Source of the DNA: Isoetes taiwanensis
Taxonomy: Eukaryota > Streptophyta > Lycopodiopsida > Isoetales > Isoetaceae
Length of the DNA stretch: 64,000 nucleotides
Assembly (NCBI GenBank): GCA_021234155.1
Contig: JAJEKV010000001.1
Span: forward strand, 1,797,927-1,861,926
Reading direction: 5' to 3'
The notes under the pieces are model-generated. The model had not been told where the DNA came from and made no database searches. It saw only the letters and a list, made by a program, of their open reading frames with translations. Positions 41,145-56,699 of this stretch are shown here, one piece after another. Numbering within the stretch: position 1 is the stretch's first letter; every line of letters starts with the position of its first letter. The translations under genes and the position numbers were made by a program.

Positions 41145-41326
41145 GTTGGTTTCTGGATCTTTTCGATAAAATGGTGAGAAGAGAGATCATATCCTGGACA
41201 TCAATCCTTGCAGGCTATTCCCAGCATGGTGATTACAATGAGGTCTTTAAAAAAATTTTAAACATGCAATTGCAAGGTATTAAGCCAGATATGATTACTT
41301 TTGTTTTGTATTCTATCTGCCTTTAG
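41145..41326 (+). pseudogene. PPR fragment, plus strand
   Basis: Short plus reading LDLFDKMVRREIISWTSILA followed by GYSQHGDYNEVFKKIL and LQGIKPDMITFV: one and a half L/S-type PPR repeats, cut off on both sides. It is opposite in strand to the intact PPR gene and the pseudogene, so it is a separate relic. Confidence 0.75.
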
Positions 41327-42034
41327 CCAGATTGGTTCAACCACAAAGCAGTTTGCTTTGAATGCCAAATCTTGAGTGACGATCTGATGAGATTGTTAAA
41401 GCAGGAATTAGACTAGATTAAGGCTCTCTTTACAAAGTGGATTGAAGTAAAGATCAATTGATGCTACGCAATCTGTCCATCAAAAATGCTCCATTAATCT
41501 AACTCTTTAATTTAGAGGCTGTAAGCCTAACGGCCATCCCATGCTTGAGTTTCTACCCTAAAAGATGAGAAAGATGTATTCAAGATGAATAAGTAACCTT
41601 ATAGAAGTCTGGATATAAGCTTGGAATATCTAGCGTATGATAGTATCTAGGAAAAAGTTCTGGTAAACTGCAAGCTACTTAGTCATAAGGTAAGCAACCT
41701 GACATGGCTTTGTGCCTCACAAGACACATTTTAATGTATTTTTGTTATTAAATATTATTAGCAACCATGTGATCCGTGTGGTAAGAGTACCTACTCGTAG
41801 TTATACATAAATTGGAAAAAAAAAATCATCTAATCGGGTGTAGATTTTTCTTTCAACTATATTCAATGTTGTTCTCTATCTACATTTATAGAGTTGGCTT
41901 GGTTTCAAATGCCAATTCTAAAGTCTTGATGACAAAAAGGGAATCATCCAAAATGGATAGTAGTATGACATAATAATCACCACTTAACAAATCCTTTGAC
42001 AAGTGAATTGTCTCTAGTGAATTTTAGACATTTT

Positions 42035-42460
42035 GTGGAAATCTCCTCTAGTTTCTTTGAAAAGTTGGGGAGCTTTCCATAAAATATTTATATAAAAAAA
42101 AATAGTAATTAATTTTCGCAACCGCCTCATTAAGATGCATGCATGGGAGGGCAAATCTTGGTCTTCATGCAAATTTAAGGGGGCTCCTTTTTTATTTTTA
42201 TAGAAACCTCCCCACCTTTTCATGGAAACCTCCCCTGTTTTCTTAATTAGAAACCTCCCCAGGTCATGTCTAGAATGTTGGGGAGGTTTCCACGGAAAGG
42301 TGAGGGGGTTTTCATGGAAACCTCCCCTATTTTCTAAGGTGGAAACCTCCCAAGGTCGTACATGGAAAGTTGGGGAGGTTTTCCAGGAAAATGGGGGAGG
42401 TTTCTAGGGAAAGTTGGGGAGGTTTCTGTGGAAAGTTAGGGAGATTTCCATGGAAGTCCA
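42035..42460. repeat. Cluster of GGGGAGGTTTCC motifs in both orientations
   Basis: At least nine copies of GGGGAGGTTTCC or its complement within about 260 bases (42203-42460), with weaker ones from 42035. Copies on the left are mostly GGAAACCTCCCC and on the right mostly GGGGAGGTTTCC, so the cluster could fold back on itself. Isolated copies occur at about 39150-39200. Confidence 0.85.
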
Positions 42461-43976
42461 ATCCAAATCAGGCGTAGAAAAAACCATCGGGCCAAGTCCT
42501 TATTTTTTTATTTTTGGGCAGGGTTACGACGGTCAGGTATTATTATAACGTCACGTTTAAGTTTTATTCCCTACCATTGATCTGGCGAATATTCTCGATA
42601 TTGTGCCAAATCAATGACCATTATAATTTTGAGAGAAAAACTGCATGCCAGTGGTGTAGAACGAACCTATGGTTGAAGCAAAAACAAAAAAGAAGTAAAA
42701 TAAAAAAACCAATGGTGCCCGTGAATTTGGTGCACCCAATCGTGCCACAATATAAACCGGCAGAGCCTTCTGCCATAGTGCCTACCCTGTTCAAAGCCCT
42801 CCGAATCCCTGCATTCATCCACGACACAACCTAAACAGACCAGAAAATATTTTGTGAAGAACGGCCCTTCCTGTGTCTGGATTTGTATATTCGCCCCCTG
42901 TTTCTTCGGTTAGAGGTCGATTCCAGTAGCCCTCACTCATCTTTGAAGCAAAAACACTGATGCACAACAAATTCTTGGGTCTTTTATCATCATTCCGGTA
43001 GTAAAGGATAATAAACGATTGATTTATATCAATTCCAACAACAAACAGCTTATTTTAGGATGCCAAGTTAGGGAAACAAGCTTTTAGACAGGAAGGAAAG
43101 TCGAAATCTACCCTAGGAAGATCGGAATCTGCTTGGCTACCCTAGAGCTCCATGGTGCGAAACGACGGTCCACAGCCCGCAGGTGCGTTGCTGCCGCTGC
43201 CCACCACCTTCACATGCTTTCCAAATTCGAACCTTTGATACACAGACATAAATTCTCAAACGAATGCAACCAAAATTAGAAAATTCTCCCTTAAGCCAAT
43301 TAAGCTCCTCAAAGTTGCCTAAATATATACCCTTTTCTATATAATACAATACCGGAATCTTAGTCCAAATCATTGACAAAATACCCTTCCCCAATGCTAA
43401 ACGAATTGGGAAAACTATATGGATATCACATTTGTGCCCATGAAAACGTGCCATGTCTTCAATTTGACATTTGCCACAGTGGATGTTTGCTGAAAGGCCG
43501 CAAAATAGATACAGAGCTTACGTTCTATTCTTCTCCATACAAAGGTTTCTGGGGATTACAACCTCGTTACAGGTATGCCAGAAACTTATGATTTGAAGAT
43601 ATTCTTTGTTGCAACTTCAAGCCGAAACATTATTCTTTCAATATTTTGGTTGCCCTTATTTTTGTTTAAGCTTCTGGCTTTTAGCGAATCAGCTACACTC
43701 CTTTATTATTTTGTAAGGTGTTCTTGTTGGATTTTGCAAAATGGATAGTCTCCAACAGAAGAGCAATGTTGCCATTCAAGCTTACATGGTGTAGAGGAGA
43801 TTTCGAATAACTTGCAACCTTTGGAAGAGAGAATTTCAAATAATCCTGCACTGACTCAAGCAAAGCAACATCAATCACTTCAAATGTTGTTATTGATGAT
43901 GGTGCAGTTATTGAAGTTCTTTGAAAAATACCAAATTCACTTGATTTCTAGGTTGATTGCATGAAATAGGCTAGTT
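42461..43976. other. No recognisable gene
   Basis: A plus reading at 42514-42834 and minus readings at 43137-43454 and 43693-43878 carry no known motif. The sequence is AT-rich; nothing can be supported. Confidence 0.4.
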
Positions 43977-45283
43977 ATGGCACTTCTTGTGGAATACAGA
44001 TCCCAAATTGTATGCAAGAGCACAAAAAGGAGGTCGTGCGCATACAACAGAGGCCTTAGATTAGACTCATTGCAGCAGAACACATACCATGAGAATGAAT
44101 TTAAAAAGAGTCTGTGTGTTTCTAAAGACACATTTGAATACTTGTGGAGGACATTGGGTCCAATGTTGATGAAATAAGATACTGTTTCAGACTGGCTACT
44201 ACAGTGGAAAGGAAAGTGATGATAGCTTTGTCCAAACTAGCTACAAGGACACATTAACTGGAGTGATATATTCGTATGGAGTTGGCTATGCTACTGCACG
44301 GCAAGCAGTCTTAGAATTTGTCAATGCAGTGAACACGAAGTTAAAAAGTCTTTATATCAGATGCCCTTCACCTTCGTGGATGAAAGTTTTGGCAAAAGAG
44401 TTCGAGACAGTTCAGGGAATTCCATATATTAGTGGAGCAATAAGTGGGTCGTATATCCCAATTATTGTTCCAAAGTCTTCTCCTCGGGAATATTATAATA
44501 GGAAAGGCTTCCACTCTATTCTCTTGCAATTGATAGTTTCTCATGAATGCCTTGTATGGGATTTCGATGTTTGCTGGCCAGGTAGTATTCATGATTGGAC
44601 ACTCTTTCAAAGATCACCAGAAGGCCGACGTATTCTTAATGACTTCATCAATCCCTATTGTTTGTAGGGGATGCAGCCTATCTGCCACATCATTATATGC
44701 TAAGTCCATTCAAAGGACATAAAGAAGGTTTGAGTCGAGAGCAATATCACTAGAACTATGTCAATATTGCACAAGAATGCCAGTCGAACAAGCCTTTGGA
44801 AGGTTAAAGGCTAGGTTCAAGATATTGCTCAGAAGGAATGACATAGATCTGAAGAACGTGGTGGGGGTTGTATCTGCTTGTTTAGTTATACATAATGTTT
44901 GCATTGTCCACAAAGATGGTTTTGGTGAGTCTTAGATCAGTGAGGCCAAAATGGAGTTGGAGAAGTCCATTGCACATGATCAGGAGTTGAAATGACGTAG
45001 AAATAGATCTAGAGTTGGCAACAATCAAGAGAGTACATGCAACGGATCTGAAATTCAGAAATCTTGTGAATATAGAATTTATAAGATTGTCGGAGCTTCA
45101 TTATCTGCAAACGAAGCATATTTCTGAAACTTAAATGATGGTCAAGCAACAATCGTGTTACAAATTCCACCAGATGCCACTAGACGGAATGCTCTTGCAA
45201 AGATTATTTTCAAGAAGATAACTAATGAGCTTGTTACCAAGCGATACGGAACTGCTATTGGAGAGTCAGACTCCGACAATTAG
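43977..45283 (+). pseudogene. PIF/Harbinger-like transposase, copy 3 (different lineage)
   Basis: Plus-strand HARBI1/PIF-type transposase only distantly like copies 1 and 2. The N-terminal part reads FKKSLCVSKDTFEYLWRTLG (about 44095-44160). The core, 44263-44667, has GAISGSYIPI where GAIDGxH is expected, so the first catalytic Asp is now Ser. The second Asp is present in PGSIHDWTLFQRS. After a frame change come VGDAAYLPHHYMLSPFKG (about 44670-44720) and QAFGRLKARFKILLRR (about 44790-44840), where Glu is replaced by Gln (EQAFG may supply it one residue earlier). The reading can be followed to ESDSDN and a TAG at 45281. Stops and the lost Asp make it inactive. The LTR of the Gypsy element begins about 110 bases downstream. 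Confidence 0.8.
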
Positions 45284-45390
45284 TCCCAGCATTGCAAACT
45301 AGATATGCTAAATTTTTTAAAGTATTTTCTTTTATTCCAAAGCTTGTGTTTTCTTATGTTCTAAAACTTGCAGTGATTATGGATCGTTGG

Positions 45391-46087
45391 TGTTACGACT
45401 TAATGCCAGCTCGGGAGTGTGGCTCAGGCTCAGCACAATTAGAGCTAGCTTACTCTAGGTATCTAGAAAATAATGTAATCTTTATGGAATAACCAAATTA
45501 ACAACTAAGCTATTGGAAATATTAAGAACTTAATATTATAACAGGGCTGATCGTCGAATAGTTTAACAAGAAGAACTGTAGCAGACCAACGGCGTTTGCT
45601 GGATCTGCTGAAAAAGGGTCGCCCAGCTCAAAATAAAGGTCGAATCCTCGTTGAACCCAGTCGAATCTTCATTATCTATTCCTTCTACCCTTTTTCATAG
45701 TTATTTCCAGCAAAAAGGCTGGTTTGTCAAAAAGGTCTTTTAGCTCCTAGTATAAATAAATGCTCTTCTTCTGTTGCAATTCAAGCTCCTTCACCTTAGC
45801 CCTGGTTTCTGAGTCATGGCTTCGTTTTTTCCTTTGAGTCTAAAGCAGAGCAATTTCAGTATTTGTGTTGAGCTGACAAGATAACGAATTCCTGTCTGGA
45901 TCAGAGCCCGATTGGGGGGCAATTCAACCCCTAAAGATTGGAGTGATTATTCCAGTTCTTATAATTTGAATTTCTGTGATTCTTATGATCGTCAGAGCCC
46001 GGTTGGGAGGCAATTCAACTCCTAAATATTGGAGTGATTATTTTAGTTATTGTAATTTGAATTTTTGTGATTCTTGTGATCGTATCA
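45391..46087 (+). repeat. 5' LTR of the Gypsy element
   Basis: About 697 bases, TGTTACGAC to CGTATCA, placed by analogy with the gag-only element's LTR. The start shares a GTGTGGCTCAGGC-type word with it, the end shares TATCA followed by a tRNA-Met-type primer site. Internal near-repeat GAGCCCGATTGGG / GAGCCCGGTTGGG at about 45905 and 45995. Without a second LTR the left boundary is an estimate. Confidence 0.65.
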
Positions 46088-48220
46088 AATTCAGTATCAG
46101 AGCCCAGCCTTTCCTAGAACCTGCGTTAATGGCTCATCGATTCGACATTCCAGACAGCCAATATCAGAGGCATTAAGAACTGTTGATTTCATAGCAAAGG
46201 CAGATAGCACTGCCACCTCCTACATCCCCAGAATTTTATCAGCATAAACTAGAGCAAATCGCTCTAATTTATGGGTTTTTACCTAGTATTGCTCAGCAGC
46301 CTCCATTGCCAAGTGAACCTCCACCTGCTAATCCACCTTCACCTGAAAATTTGCCACCTCTCAATCCTTCACTAGCTACTTCCAATCCAAAGCCTATGAA
46401 CACTGCTGGAACTGAATCTCACAATAAGAAGGATAACGCCCCTAAATGGTTAGAAAAAGTAGATTTACCATATTTTAGTGGCGGAGTAGCTGTCAAGCCG
46501 ATGCAAATGATAAGTTTTCTGGGAATTTGGGAGAAGTTCTTTAAAGAGTTAACGCGATTGAACAAGAGAAACTGCAAGCCATGGACACTTATTTAGATGA
46601 ACAAGCACAAGTTTAGTGGCAAGATTGCAGATTGATGCAGCCTAAGGTCAACTCATGGACAGTATTCCGTAGTGCATTCGAAGCCCATTATTTGCCTGCA
46701 AATTATCATAGGATATTGTAAAAAGAGTGGGATCTTGTTAAACAAGATGAGGAGAAACTGTGTCTGAGTCATTTGGGTTCACAGGTTAGAAACTTGGTGA
46801 AAATGAACTTTTACGAAAGTTTGTGAATGGTTTAAGAGAGGAAATATTTGCAGAGCTAGATCTTATTGAACCAGTCAATATGGAAGATGCAATTAAGAAA
46901 GCGGGAGCTGCATAATGGAAATTAAATCCAAGACCTGCAAACTAGTTATTTAGCGCCTTCTCGGGAGCAGAAACCGAAACGTGAAAATTTTGAAAAATAG
47001 AAGGGATAAGAAAAATAAAAGAGGTAGCGAAGAACGTAAGACAAGGTTCAATGGAAGGAATGGAAAGCGCTCACATAATGAATAGAACGCCAAACAAGAG
47101 CAGAATAAAGGGCCAAAGACTGGATGTTATATTTGTGGAGGACCGCATTATCAAACTAATTGTCCAAAGAATACAGCTTCAGTGGATAAGAATGTAAAGA
47201 AAGTACAGTTCAAAGAGTCGCCGCCCAAAGAAAGGCAGGTTGCTCAATCCCATCATGTGGAGGACAGACCAGAAACTTCTAGGGATGGGGAAGAAAGGAA
47301 TAAAGGAAAGCTCGCAGCTATTGAGCAAGAAAAAGGGAGACTGCATATTGCTTACCTAAAGAATTTGTCGGGAGTCGATACAGGGTCTCTAGAAACATGG
47401 CTATCTAAAATGAAAGGTTCAGTAAAAGGCCAGGATGTGACTGTTTTACTTGACGATGGATCAACACATGATTTCATCTCACATGACTTGGTGGACAAAT
47501 TAGGACTACCTATTTGTGATTTACAAACTAAAATCACAGTTGTGCAAGGTTTGAAGGGTCCCAAGAATCAGTGCAATAAGTATGTGATAGATAGAGCAGT
47601 ACTCGGAAGAAAGAGTTTTGATTCTGGCCCCTCTAGGATCTATGGATGTAATATTAGGAATTGGATGGCGAGAACAGTTTGATGCTCGACCTAATTATCG
47701 TGAAAAGACAGTGACTATAACTGTTGAAGGTCAACTTTTAAAGCTGCACTCAGATTTCGCATCTCAAGTTGAACCCCTGTTGACCTATTCGGAAGCTAAG
47801 AAGTTAATACAAAGCGAAACAGAATCGTATTTCATTTACCTAAGGAACTCAGACCCCCAATCACAGGCGCCTCATAAATTGTACAGCTTTCTCAGACAAT
47901 TCGATGATCTCTTCAAAGACGAGGAAACTCTAGATTTACCTCCTCATCGCCCCGAAGATCATACAATACAATTGCAAGAAAATGCAAAACCTCCAAATAG
48001 GCCGCCTTACCGAGTCAGCCATTTTGAAAAACTGGAGCTTGAAAGTTTAGACAACAGAGATGTTAGATCATCAGTTAATACGGCCGAGCTGTTCACCTTT
48101 TGGCGCACCAGTTATTCTGATTAAACAGAAAGATAAGAGATATAGGGTGTGTTTAGACTATCGAGCTCTCAATAAGCTGACTATTAAGGATAAGTTTCCA
48201 GTACCCAGAGCTGATGATTT

Positions 48221-51036
48221 ATTTGATGAGTTACGAGGTGCCTGCATCTTTAGCAAGATAGACTTGAAATCAGGATACCATCAGATCCGTATCAAGAATG
48301 AGGACATTGAAAAGACAGCCTTTAGAACAACTTTTGGTCATTATGAGTTTCGAGTAATGCCTTTTGAACTGACCAATGCTCCGGCAATATTTTGCCACCT
48401 CATGGGGAGAGTTCTAGCACCAGTACTAGGGAAAAGTGTTGGTCTTCTTTGACGATATACTTATATAGTAGAACTATTGATGAGCACAAACAGCATCTTC
48501 AGCAGGTCTAATCTTCTCAGGCAGAATAAATTATTTGTTAACGAGTTCAAAAGTAGATTCTTTATGCAAGAAGTTGGATATTTGTGAAATATTATATCAC
48601 AAGAGGGTATAAGTATGGATCCTGAAACGATTAGGGTTATTATTGATTGGCCTCGACCTGAAAACCTCAAGGAACTACGTTCTTTTGTACAGTTATGCAG
48701 TTACTATCGAAGATTTCTGAAGGATTTTGCAAAAATAACTCTTCTTCTTAGCATGTTTTTTAAAAAAGATATACCCTTTGTATGGAATATAGAAGCCGAG
48801 GAAGCTTTCCAGATTTTGAAAGAGAAAATGGCAACTGAGCCAGTATTAGTACTGCCTGATTGGAACAAGCCTTTTATTGTATGTTCCGATGCCAGTAGAC
48901 ATGCTATTGATGCAGTACTTATGCAAGATGGATATCCTTTAGCTTATGCTAGTCGCATGCTCAAACCGTTGGAGCAGAAGTATAGTACTTATGAAAAAGA
49001 ATTGATTGCATTGGTTCATGCACTAAAACAAATGGAGACATTACCTTATAGGATCAAAGTTTGTAGCTCGCTTTGATCAGCATAGTTTGAAACATATACA
49101 AACACAGGATATTATCAACGCAAGACAGTTAAAGCTCCTTGACACTATAAAGGATTTTTAAGGATTGCAGCTTGAGTATAAACCTGGGAAGGAGAATAGA
49201 GAATATTCAAACCATATCCATAGCAGAAATTGTCGATTTAGAACCAATGAAAGGGGAATATGTGAACGATCCCTCCTTTGATGTTTCGTATGCACAAATA
49301 CAAAAGAATGATAGAGATTCTTTGACAAAATACAGAATTCATAATGGGTTACTATTTTACTGGAATCACACTTGTGTGACTTAAGCATATAGACAAAAAG
49401 TGATACAGGAATGCCATGAACCTCCATATTCCAGGCATAGAGGTACTCAAGCTGCTTTGGCAACTATTAAAAGACGTTTCTTTTGGCCAAAACTTGAGAG
49501 AGATGTTAAAAGGTATGTTGAAGCATGCCTTATCTGTCAATAAATGAAAGCTTCTACCGGCAACCCTGCCGGATTGGTACAACCTTTACCTATTCCAGAA
49601 AAACCATGGAAGCATATTACCATGGATTTTATTCAAGGGTTACCAAAGACCCTTCACAAGAATGAGGATAGAGATCCCCTATTTTGTAGCAGGTTTTAGT
49701 CCGAACTTATGAAAAACTTAGGCACAACCTTAAAGTTTTCCACAGCCTATCATCCTCAGACGAATGGCCAAACTGAAGTTGTGAACCGTGTTCTTATGTT
49801 GCAAAAAGGCAAAGCCAGTGGGAAGAGTATCTTTATCTTCTAAAGTTTGCTTACAATAACACCGTCCATGAAGTAGTGTACAGATATTCCTTGGAATCCC
49901 TGATTGTGAAGCTAGGAGGAGAAGTACCTACTTCATTTGATGAGTTACGAGGTGCCTGCATCTTTGGCAAGAAAGACTTGAAATCAGGATACCATCAGAT
50001 CCGTATCAAGAATGAGGACATTGAAAAGGCAGCCTTTAGAGCAACTTTTGGTCATTATGAGTTTAGAGTAATGCCTTTTAACCCGTTGGGTTCCTGTGGA
50101 CGTAAACATTTATCTTATCTTATCTTATCTTTTGAACTGACCAATGCTCCGGCAATATTTTGCCGCCTCATGGGGAGAGTTCTAGCACCAGTACTAGGGA
50201 AAAGTGTTGTAGTCTTCTTTGACGATATACTTATATATAGTAGAACTATTGATGAGCGCAAACAGCATCTTCAGCAGGTCTTTGATCTTCTCAGGCAGAA
50301 TAGTTAACGAGTTCAAAAGTAGATTCTTTATGCAAGAAGTTGGATATTTGTGAAATATTATATCACAAGAGGGTATAAGTATGGATCCTGAAACGATTAG
50401 GGTTATTATTGATTGGCCTCGACCTGAAAACCTCAAGGAACTACGTTCTTTTGTACAGTTATGCAGTTACTATCGAAGATTTCTGAAGGATTTTGCAAAA
50501 ATAACTCTTCTTCTTAGCATGTTTTTTAAAAAAGATATACCCTTTGTATGGAATATAGAAGCCGAGGAAGCTTTCCAGATTTTGAAAGAGAAAATGGCAA
50601 TTGAGCCAGTATTAGTACTGCCTGATTGGAACAAGCCTTTTACTGTATGTTCCGATGCCAGTAGAAATGCTATTGATGCAGTACTTATGCAAGATGGATA
50701 TCCTTTAGCTTATGTTAGTCGCATGCTCAAACCGTTGGAGCAGAAGTATAGTACTTATGAAAAAGAATTGATTGCATTGGTTCATGCACTAAAACAAATG
50801 GAGACATTACCTTATAGGATCAAAGTTTGTAGCTCGCTTTGATCAGCAGAGTTTGAAACATATACAAACACAGGATATTATCAATGCAAGACAGTTAAAG
50901 CTCCTTGACACTATAAAGGATTTTGAAGGATTGCAGCTTGAGTATAAACCTGGGAAGAAGAAGAAGAAGAAGAGCAGAAATTGTCGATTTAGAACCAATG
51001 AAAGGGGAATATGTGAACGACCCCTCCTTTGATGTT
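48221..51036 (+). repeat. Duplicated pol segment within the Gypsy element
   Basis: 48221-49282 and 49937-51036 are two nearly identical copies of the RT/RNase H region, separated by about 650 bases of integrase sequence. The second copy differs by a few substitutions and by a short extra stretch near 50080-50130 containing a TTATC repeat. It ends at about 51036, where unrelated DNA begins. The near-identity shows the duplication is younger than most of the damage elsewhere. Confidence 0.85.
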
Positions 51037-51437
51037 CCAAGCTTTTGTACTCCACAGTTTTGTCTTGATGCATCAATTGAAGCTCTTAATTTTTTTGTGT
51101 TCTTTTCTTTTATCTGGTTCAGAAATTTCGTGTTTGCCACACCCCCCTTGGGTGGATATGGGGAATTCACCCAACAGGTAGGAAACAAGATTGTTAATGC
51201 TGCGTACATTCGAAGGAAATATGACTATAACTTTTGGCCAAGAATATTATTTTTTTTTTATATTAAAGGACGTCATTCTATTCGTCATCACATCATGAGA
51301 ACATTCTATATCACTTTATTCTATATATCACATGGATCCATTACCTAAACAAGATGTGCTAGGAGCTGCTTTGCATATCATTATCGAGTACATATGGCAG
51401 GGTTAAGGTGGTTAAGGTCTCTATCACAGGAGCAGTT

Positions 51438-51565
51438 GGTCGTACTTGAAACCGTGACCTCGGAGCAATGGATTTTTAAGGTTTCCATTACTAGACAGAT
51501 ATTGGCCAGTTTTGAACCGGTGATCTCGGGTGTGGCAGTTTAAGGTCCTGCCACTAGACCATGCC
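51438..51565 (-). repeat. Two tandem tRNA-like units (SINE-like)
   Basis: On minus, unit 1 (51504-51565) has a perfect Pol III box A, TGGTCTAGTGG, and a box B-like GGTTCAAAACT about 43 bases on. Unit 2 (51438-51498) has TGTCTAGTAATGG and GGTTTCAAGT in matching positions. Both can fold an anticodon-type stem around a loop containing ACCTTAAA. The spacing is tRNA-like but the arms are degenerate, so these are tRNA-derived rather than working tRNA genes, probably a dimeric SINE head. Confidence 0.6.
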
Positions 51566-53736
51566 TCGAAGGGCAAGCTAGGAATGTTATTAGGCATGGC
51601 AGCTTCAAACAATACAATGCAGTAGTTTCTATTGTTATAATTACAAATGATACATGTGGAGAAAGAGAAAGAGGATATTCCACTTGTGGATAATGCAGCC
51701 AAAGGGAGTGCACCTAACGGAATCAAATAGCTTGAAAGATCACAAAATAGCAGTAGAGGGATACCTTTAAAGATGACGACATCAATATAGCAAAACATTC
51801 CACAATAAAGATGGATGCTTGAGTTGCAAGGGATCGTAAGAAATGGAGATGATCTGGTCTTCGTCCCCAGAGCTGCAACAACTTTGAAATTATAGAAGGC
51901 CGGAGTTGGCCTAAAACCAGATGTATGGGAAGATATGTCCAGAGGCATAAACAAGCATTCAAAGTTAGGTAGAAAATTCCACAATGAAGATGGATGTTTA
52001 AGTAATGAAAGGGACATCGTAAGAAATGGAGATCGCTTAGTCTTTATCCCCAGAGCTGCGCTGGAATTATAGAGGCCATAGATGCCCTGAAACTAGAAGT
52101 ACGGGAAGCTATGTCTGAAGGGCAAAAATAAGCATTCGGAGTTGGGTCCATCCCCAATAGGCATGTCTCGCTTATTTTTCTCAACCCTTTAGATCGGGAT
52201 CTAATGGCCCATTGAGTGGCCAGGTCAAATTTTAAGCCAGGTGGATAGGTTAGGCTTTCAGATAAGGTGACACTTAAGGTTAGGCTGTTGTGCTACCTAA
52301 TTTTTTAATAGTAGAGCATAAACATCCGAGTTCTAGGGTGTATTCTGCCTTAACAAATTGGCCCCAAGAGCTTTATCAAACTCGCCCTGAGAGCTTTATG
52401 GTGGTTTCCATAACACGCTAAGTGTTTACGTTGATTTCCATAACAAGCTAGGTGATTTACAGTCATTTTTTATTTCAGCCATGGAACTTGAGGGCCAGGT
52501 TGTGAAGGTGATATAAAAAATACTATGGAATTCTAAAATAGAAAGCGAATAAGATTTGTCTTAGGACGAGATTCCACTGTCAGATGGCTATTATTTATTT
52601 TTGCCGCAATTGTCTGCATTCAGGAAAAGGGAGGTATTGCCGCTTGATTCCACTATGATGATCCGCTTTTGCTAGAATGAAATCATGGAGCAAATTTGTC
52701 GATTTTGATGAATGCGTGTCAAGATCTCTGCCTGATAGTTTTTTCAGGATCAAAATGCAGGGGAATCCCCCAACAGTTATCCAGCAATTAATTGCTTCCC
52801 TAGCCTCTCCCGGATGCTCCATATCATGTCCGCAGACCGAAATTACATCTACCACTGGAATCTCAATTTCTAGCCAGAATTAATAAAGATTCCTCCACAA
52901 GCGGGTGTTTTAGAATATTGCATCACAATAGCAACCACTGCTCTAGATCCTGCTCCGTAATTCTCGGCACCACATCCAGGTCGTGCAACAGTATTAAAAA
53001 ACCCAAATCGTTTGCATCTTTGAAGTTTGAAATCTTCTTCTTTTCGGCCTGTTGCTAAAAGCCAGGCATTAACTGATGCCATTGGAATCTGGGCCTTATA
53101 CAACACATGACACTTGCGACGAATACAAAATCAGAGAAGGAATCCCCCCATGAATTTTTTATCGAATGCATGCTAAACAACATTTTACTGGCTGACCCAT
53201 CTACAACGTAGCGAAGTTGCATCTTCTTATAAGAATTGAATTTCGATTGATTAAAAAAACTTGAAAAAATAGGAAACGAGTTTAAAATTTTGATTGAAGG
53301 TCAGCCTGATCCATAACACTCATACACTAGTAGACGAGTAGAATGTTATTTTTAGTGAACATTAGTTAAATTAAACCATACCATGGTAGATAAATAGAAT
53401 GTTCTTATAAATGAACAGACAAAACGTTACAAAAAAGTGCCAATCAAAAATTCGTCGAAAGAGTGCCACTGCTATTTCCTGAGATGACTGCTGCAACGCT
53501 CGAGGGTTTCTCGAAAGCTTTTGAGCAACCTCTATTGCACTTCCCATCAAAGCAGTAACATATAATTGTAGCATATTAAACAGAGCACAAAAGTTACTGC
53601 CAAAACCTAAGTTGAAACCATCAGATTGACAGTATATGTGCGCATCCTGAGGAGAGTTACAAGGTATAAGCAAAGTCTTGTTCTTGGCCTTCTCATGAAG
53701 GAGAGAAGGACCCAAATCCACAAGAGCGATGACCAT
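51566..53736. other. Mostly non-coding; unrecognised minus readings
   Basis: About 51760-52100 contains two diverged copies of a segment (words ACAATRAAGATGGATG and GTAAGAAATGGAGATC) forming a direct repeat of about 190 bases. Minus readings at 52870-53106 and 52595-52855 look exon-like (YSKTPACGGIFINSG; VVDVISVCGHDMEHPGEARE) but match no family I recognise. The minus reading at 53371-53736 is the 3' UTR side of the helicase gene and is not a gene. Confidence 0.4.

Positions 53737-56699
<2,963 letters not shown>

Larger units (their letters stand above)
45391..51036 (+). mobile_element. Ty3/Gypsy element, degraded, with duplicated pol segment
   Basis: Plus-strand Gypsy element. Parts in order: 5' LTR (45391-46087), primer site (AGTATCAGAGC), gag (about 46130-47170, including zinc knuckle CYICGGPHYQTNC), protease (VTVLLDDGSTHDFISH, about 47430-47480), RT (about 48100-48480, [14 protein letters not shown]), RNase H (about 48850-48970, CSDASRHAIDAVL), integrase zinc-binding and core pieces (about 49430-49860, including [13 protein letters not shown]). 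A second RT/RNase H copy follows. No 3' LTR is found, so its right end is missing. It is related to the gag-only element at 5.3-14.5 kb and could represent its autonomous partner family. It is broken in many places. Confidence 0.9.

Noticed and set aside
51438-51565. Functional tRNA genes
   Set aside because: Acceptor and T arms do not pair well and the second unit has a poor box B, so I call them tRNA-derived.
51424-52017. 197-codon minus ORF
   Set aside because: It overlaps the tRNA-like units and a direct repeat and shows no domain.
53371-53736. 121-codon minus ORF beside the helicase
   Set aside because: It begins one base after the helicase stop codon region and occupies the 3' UTR. 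No domain is visible.
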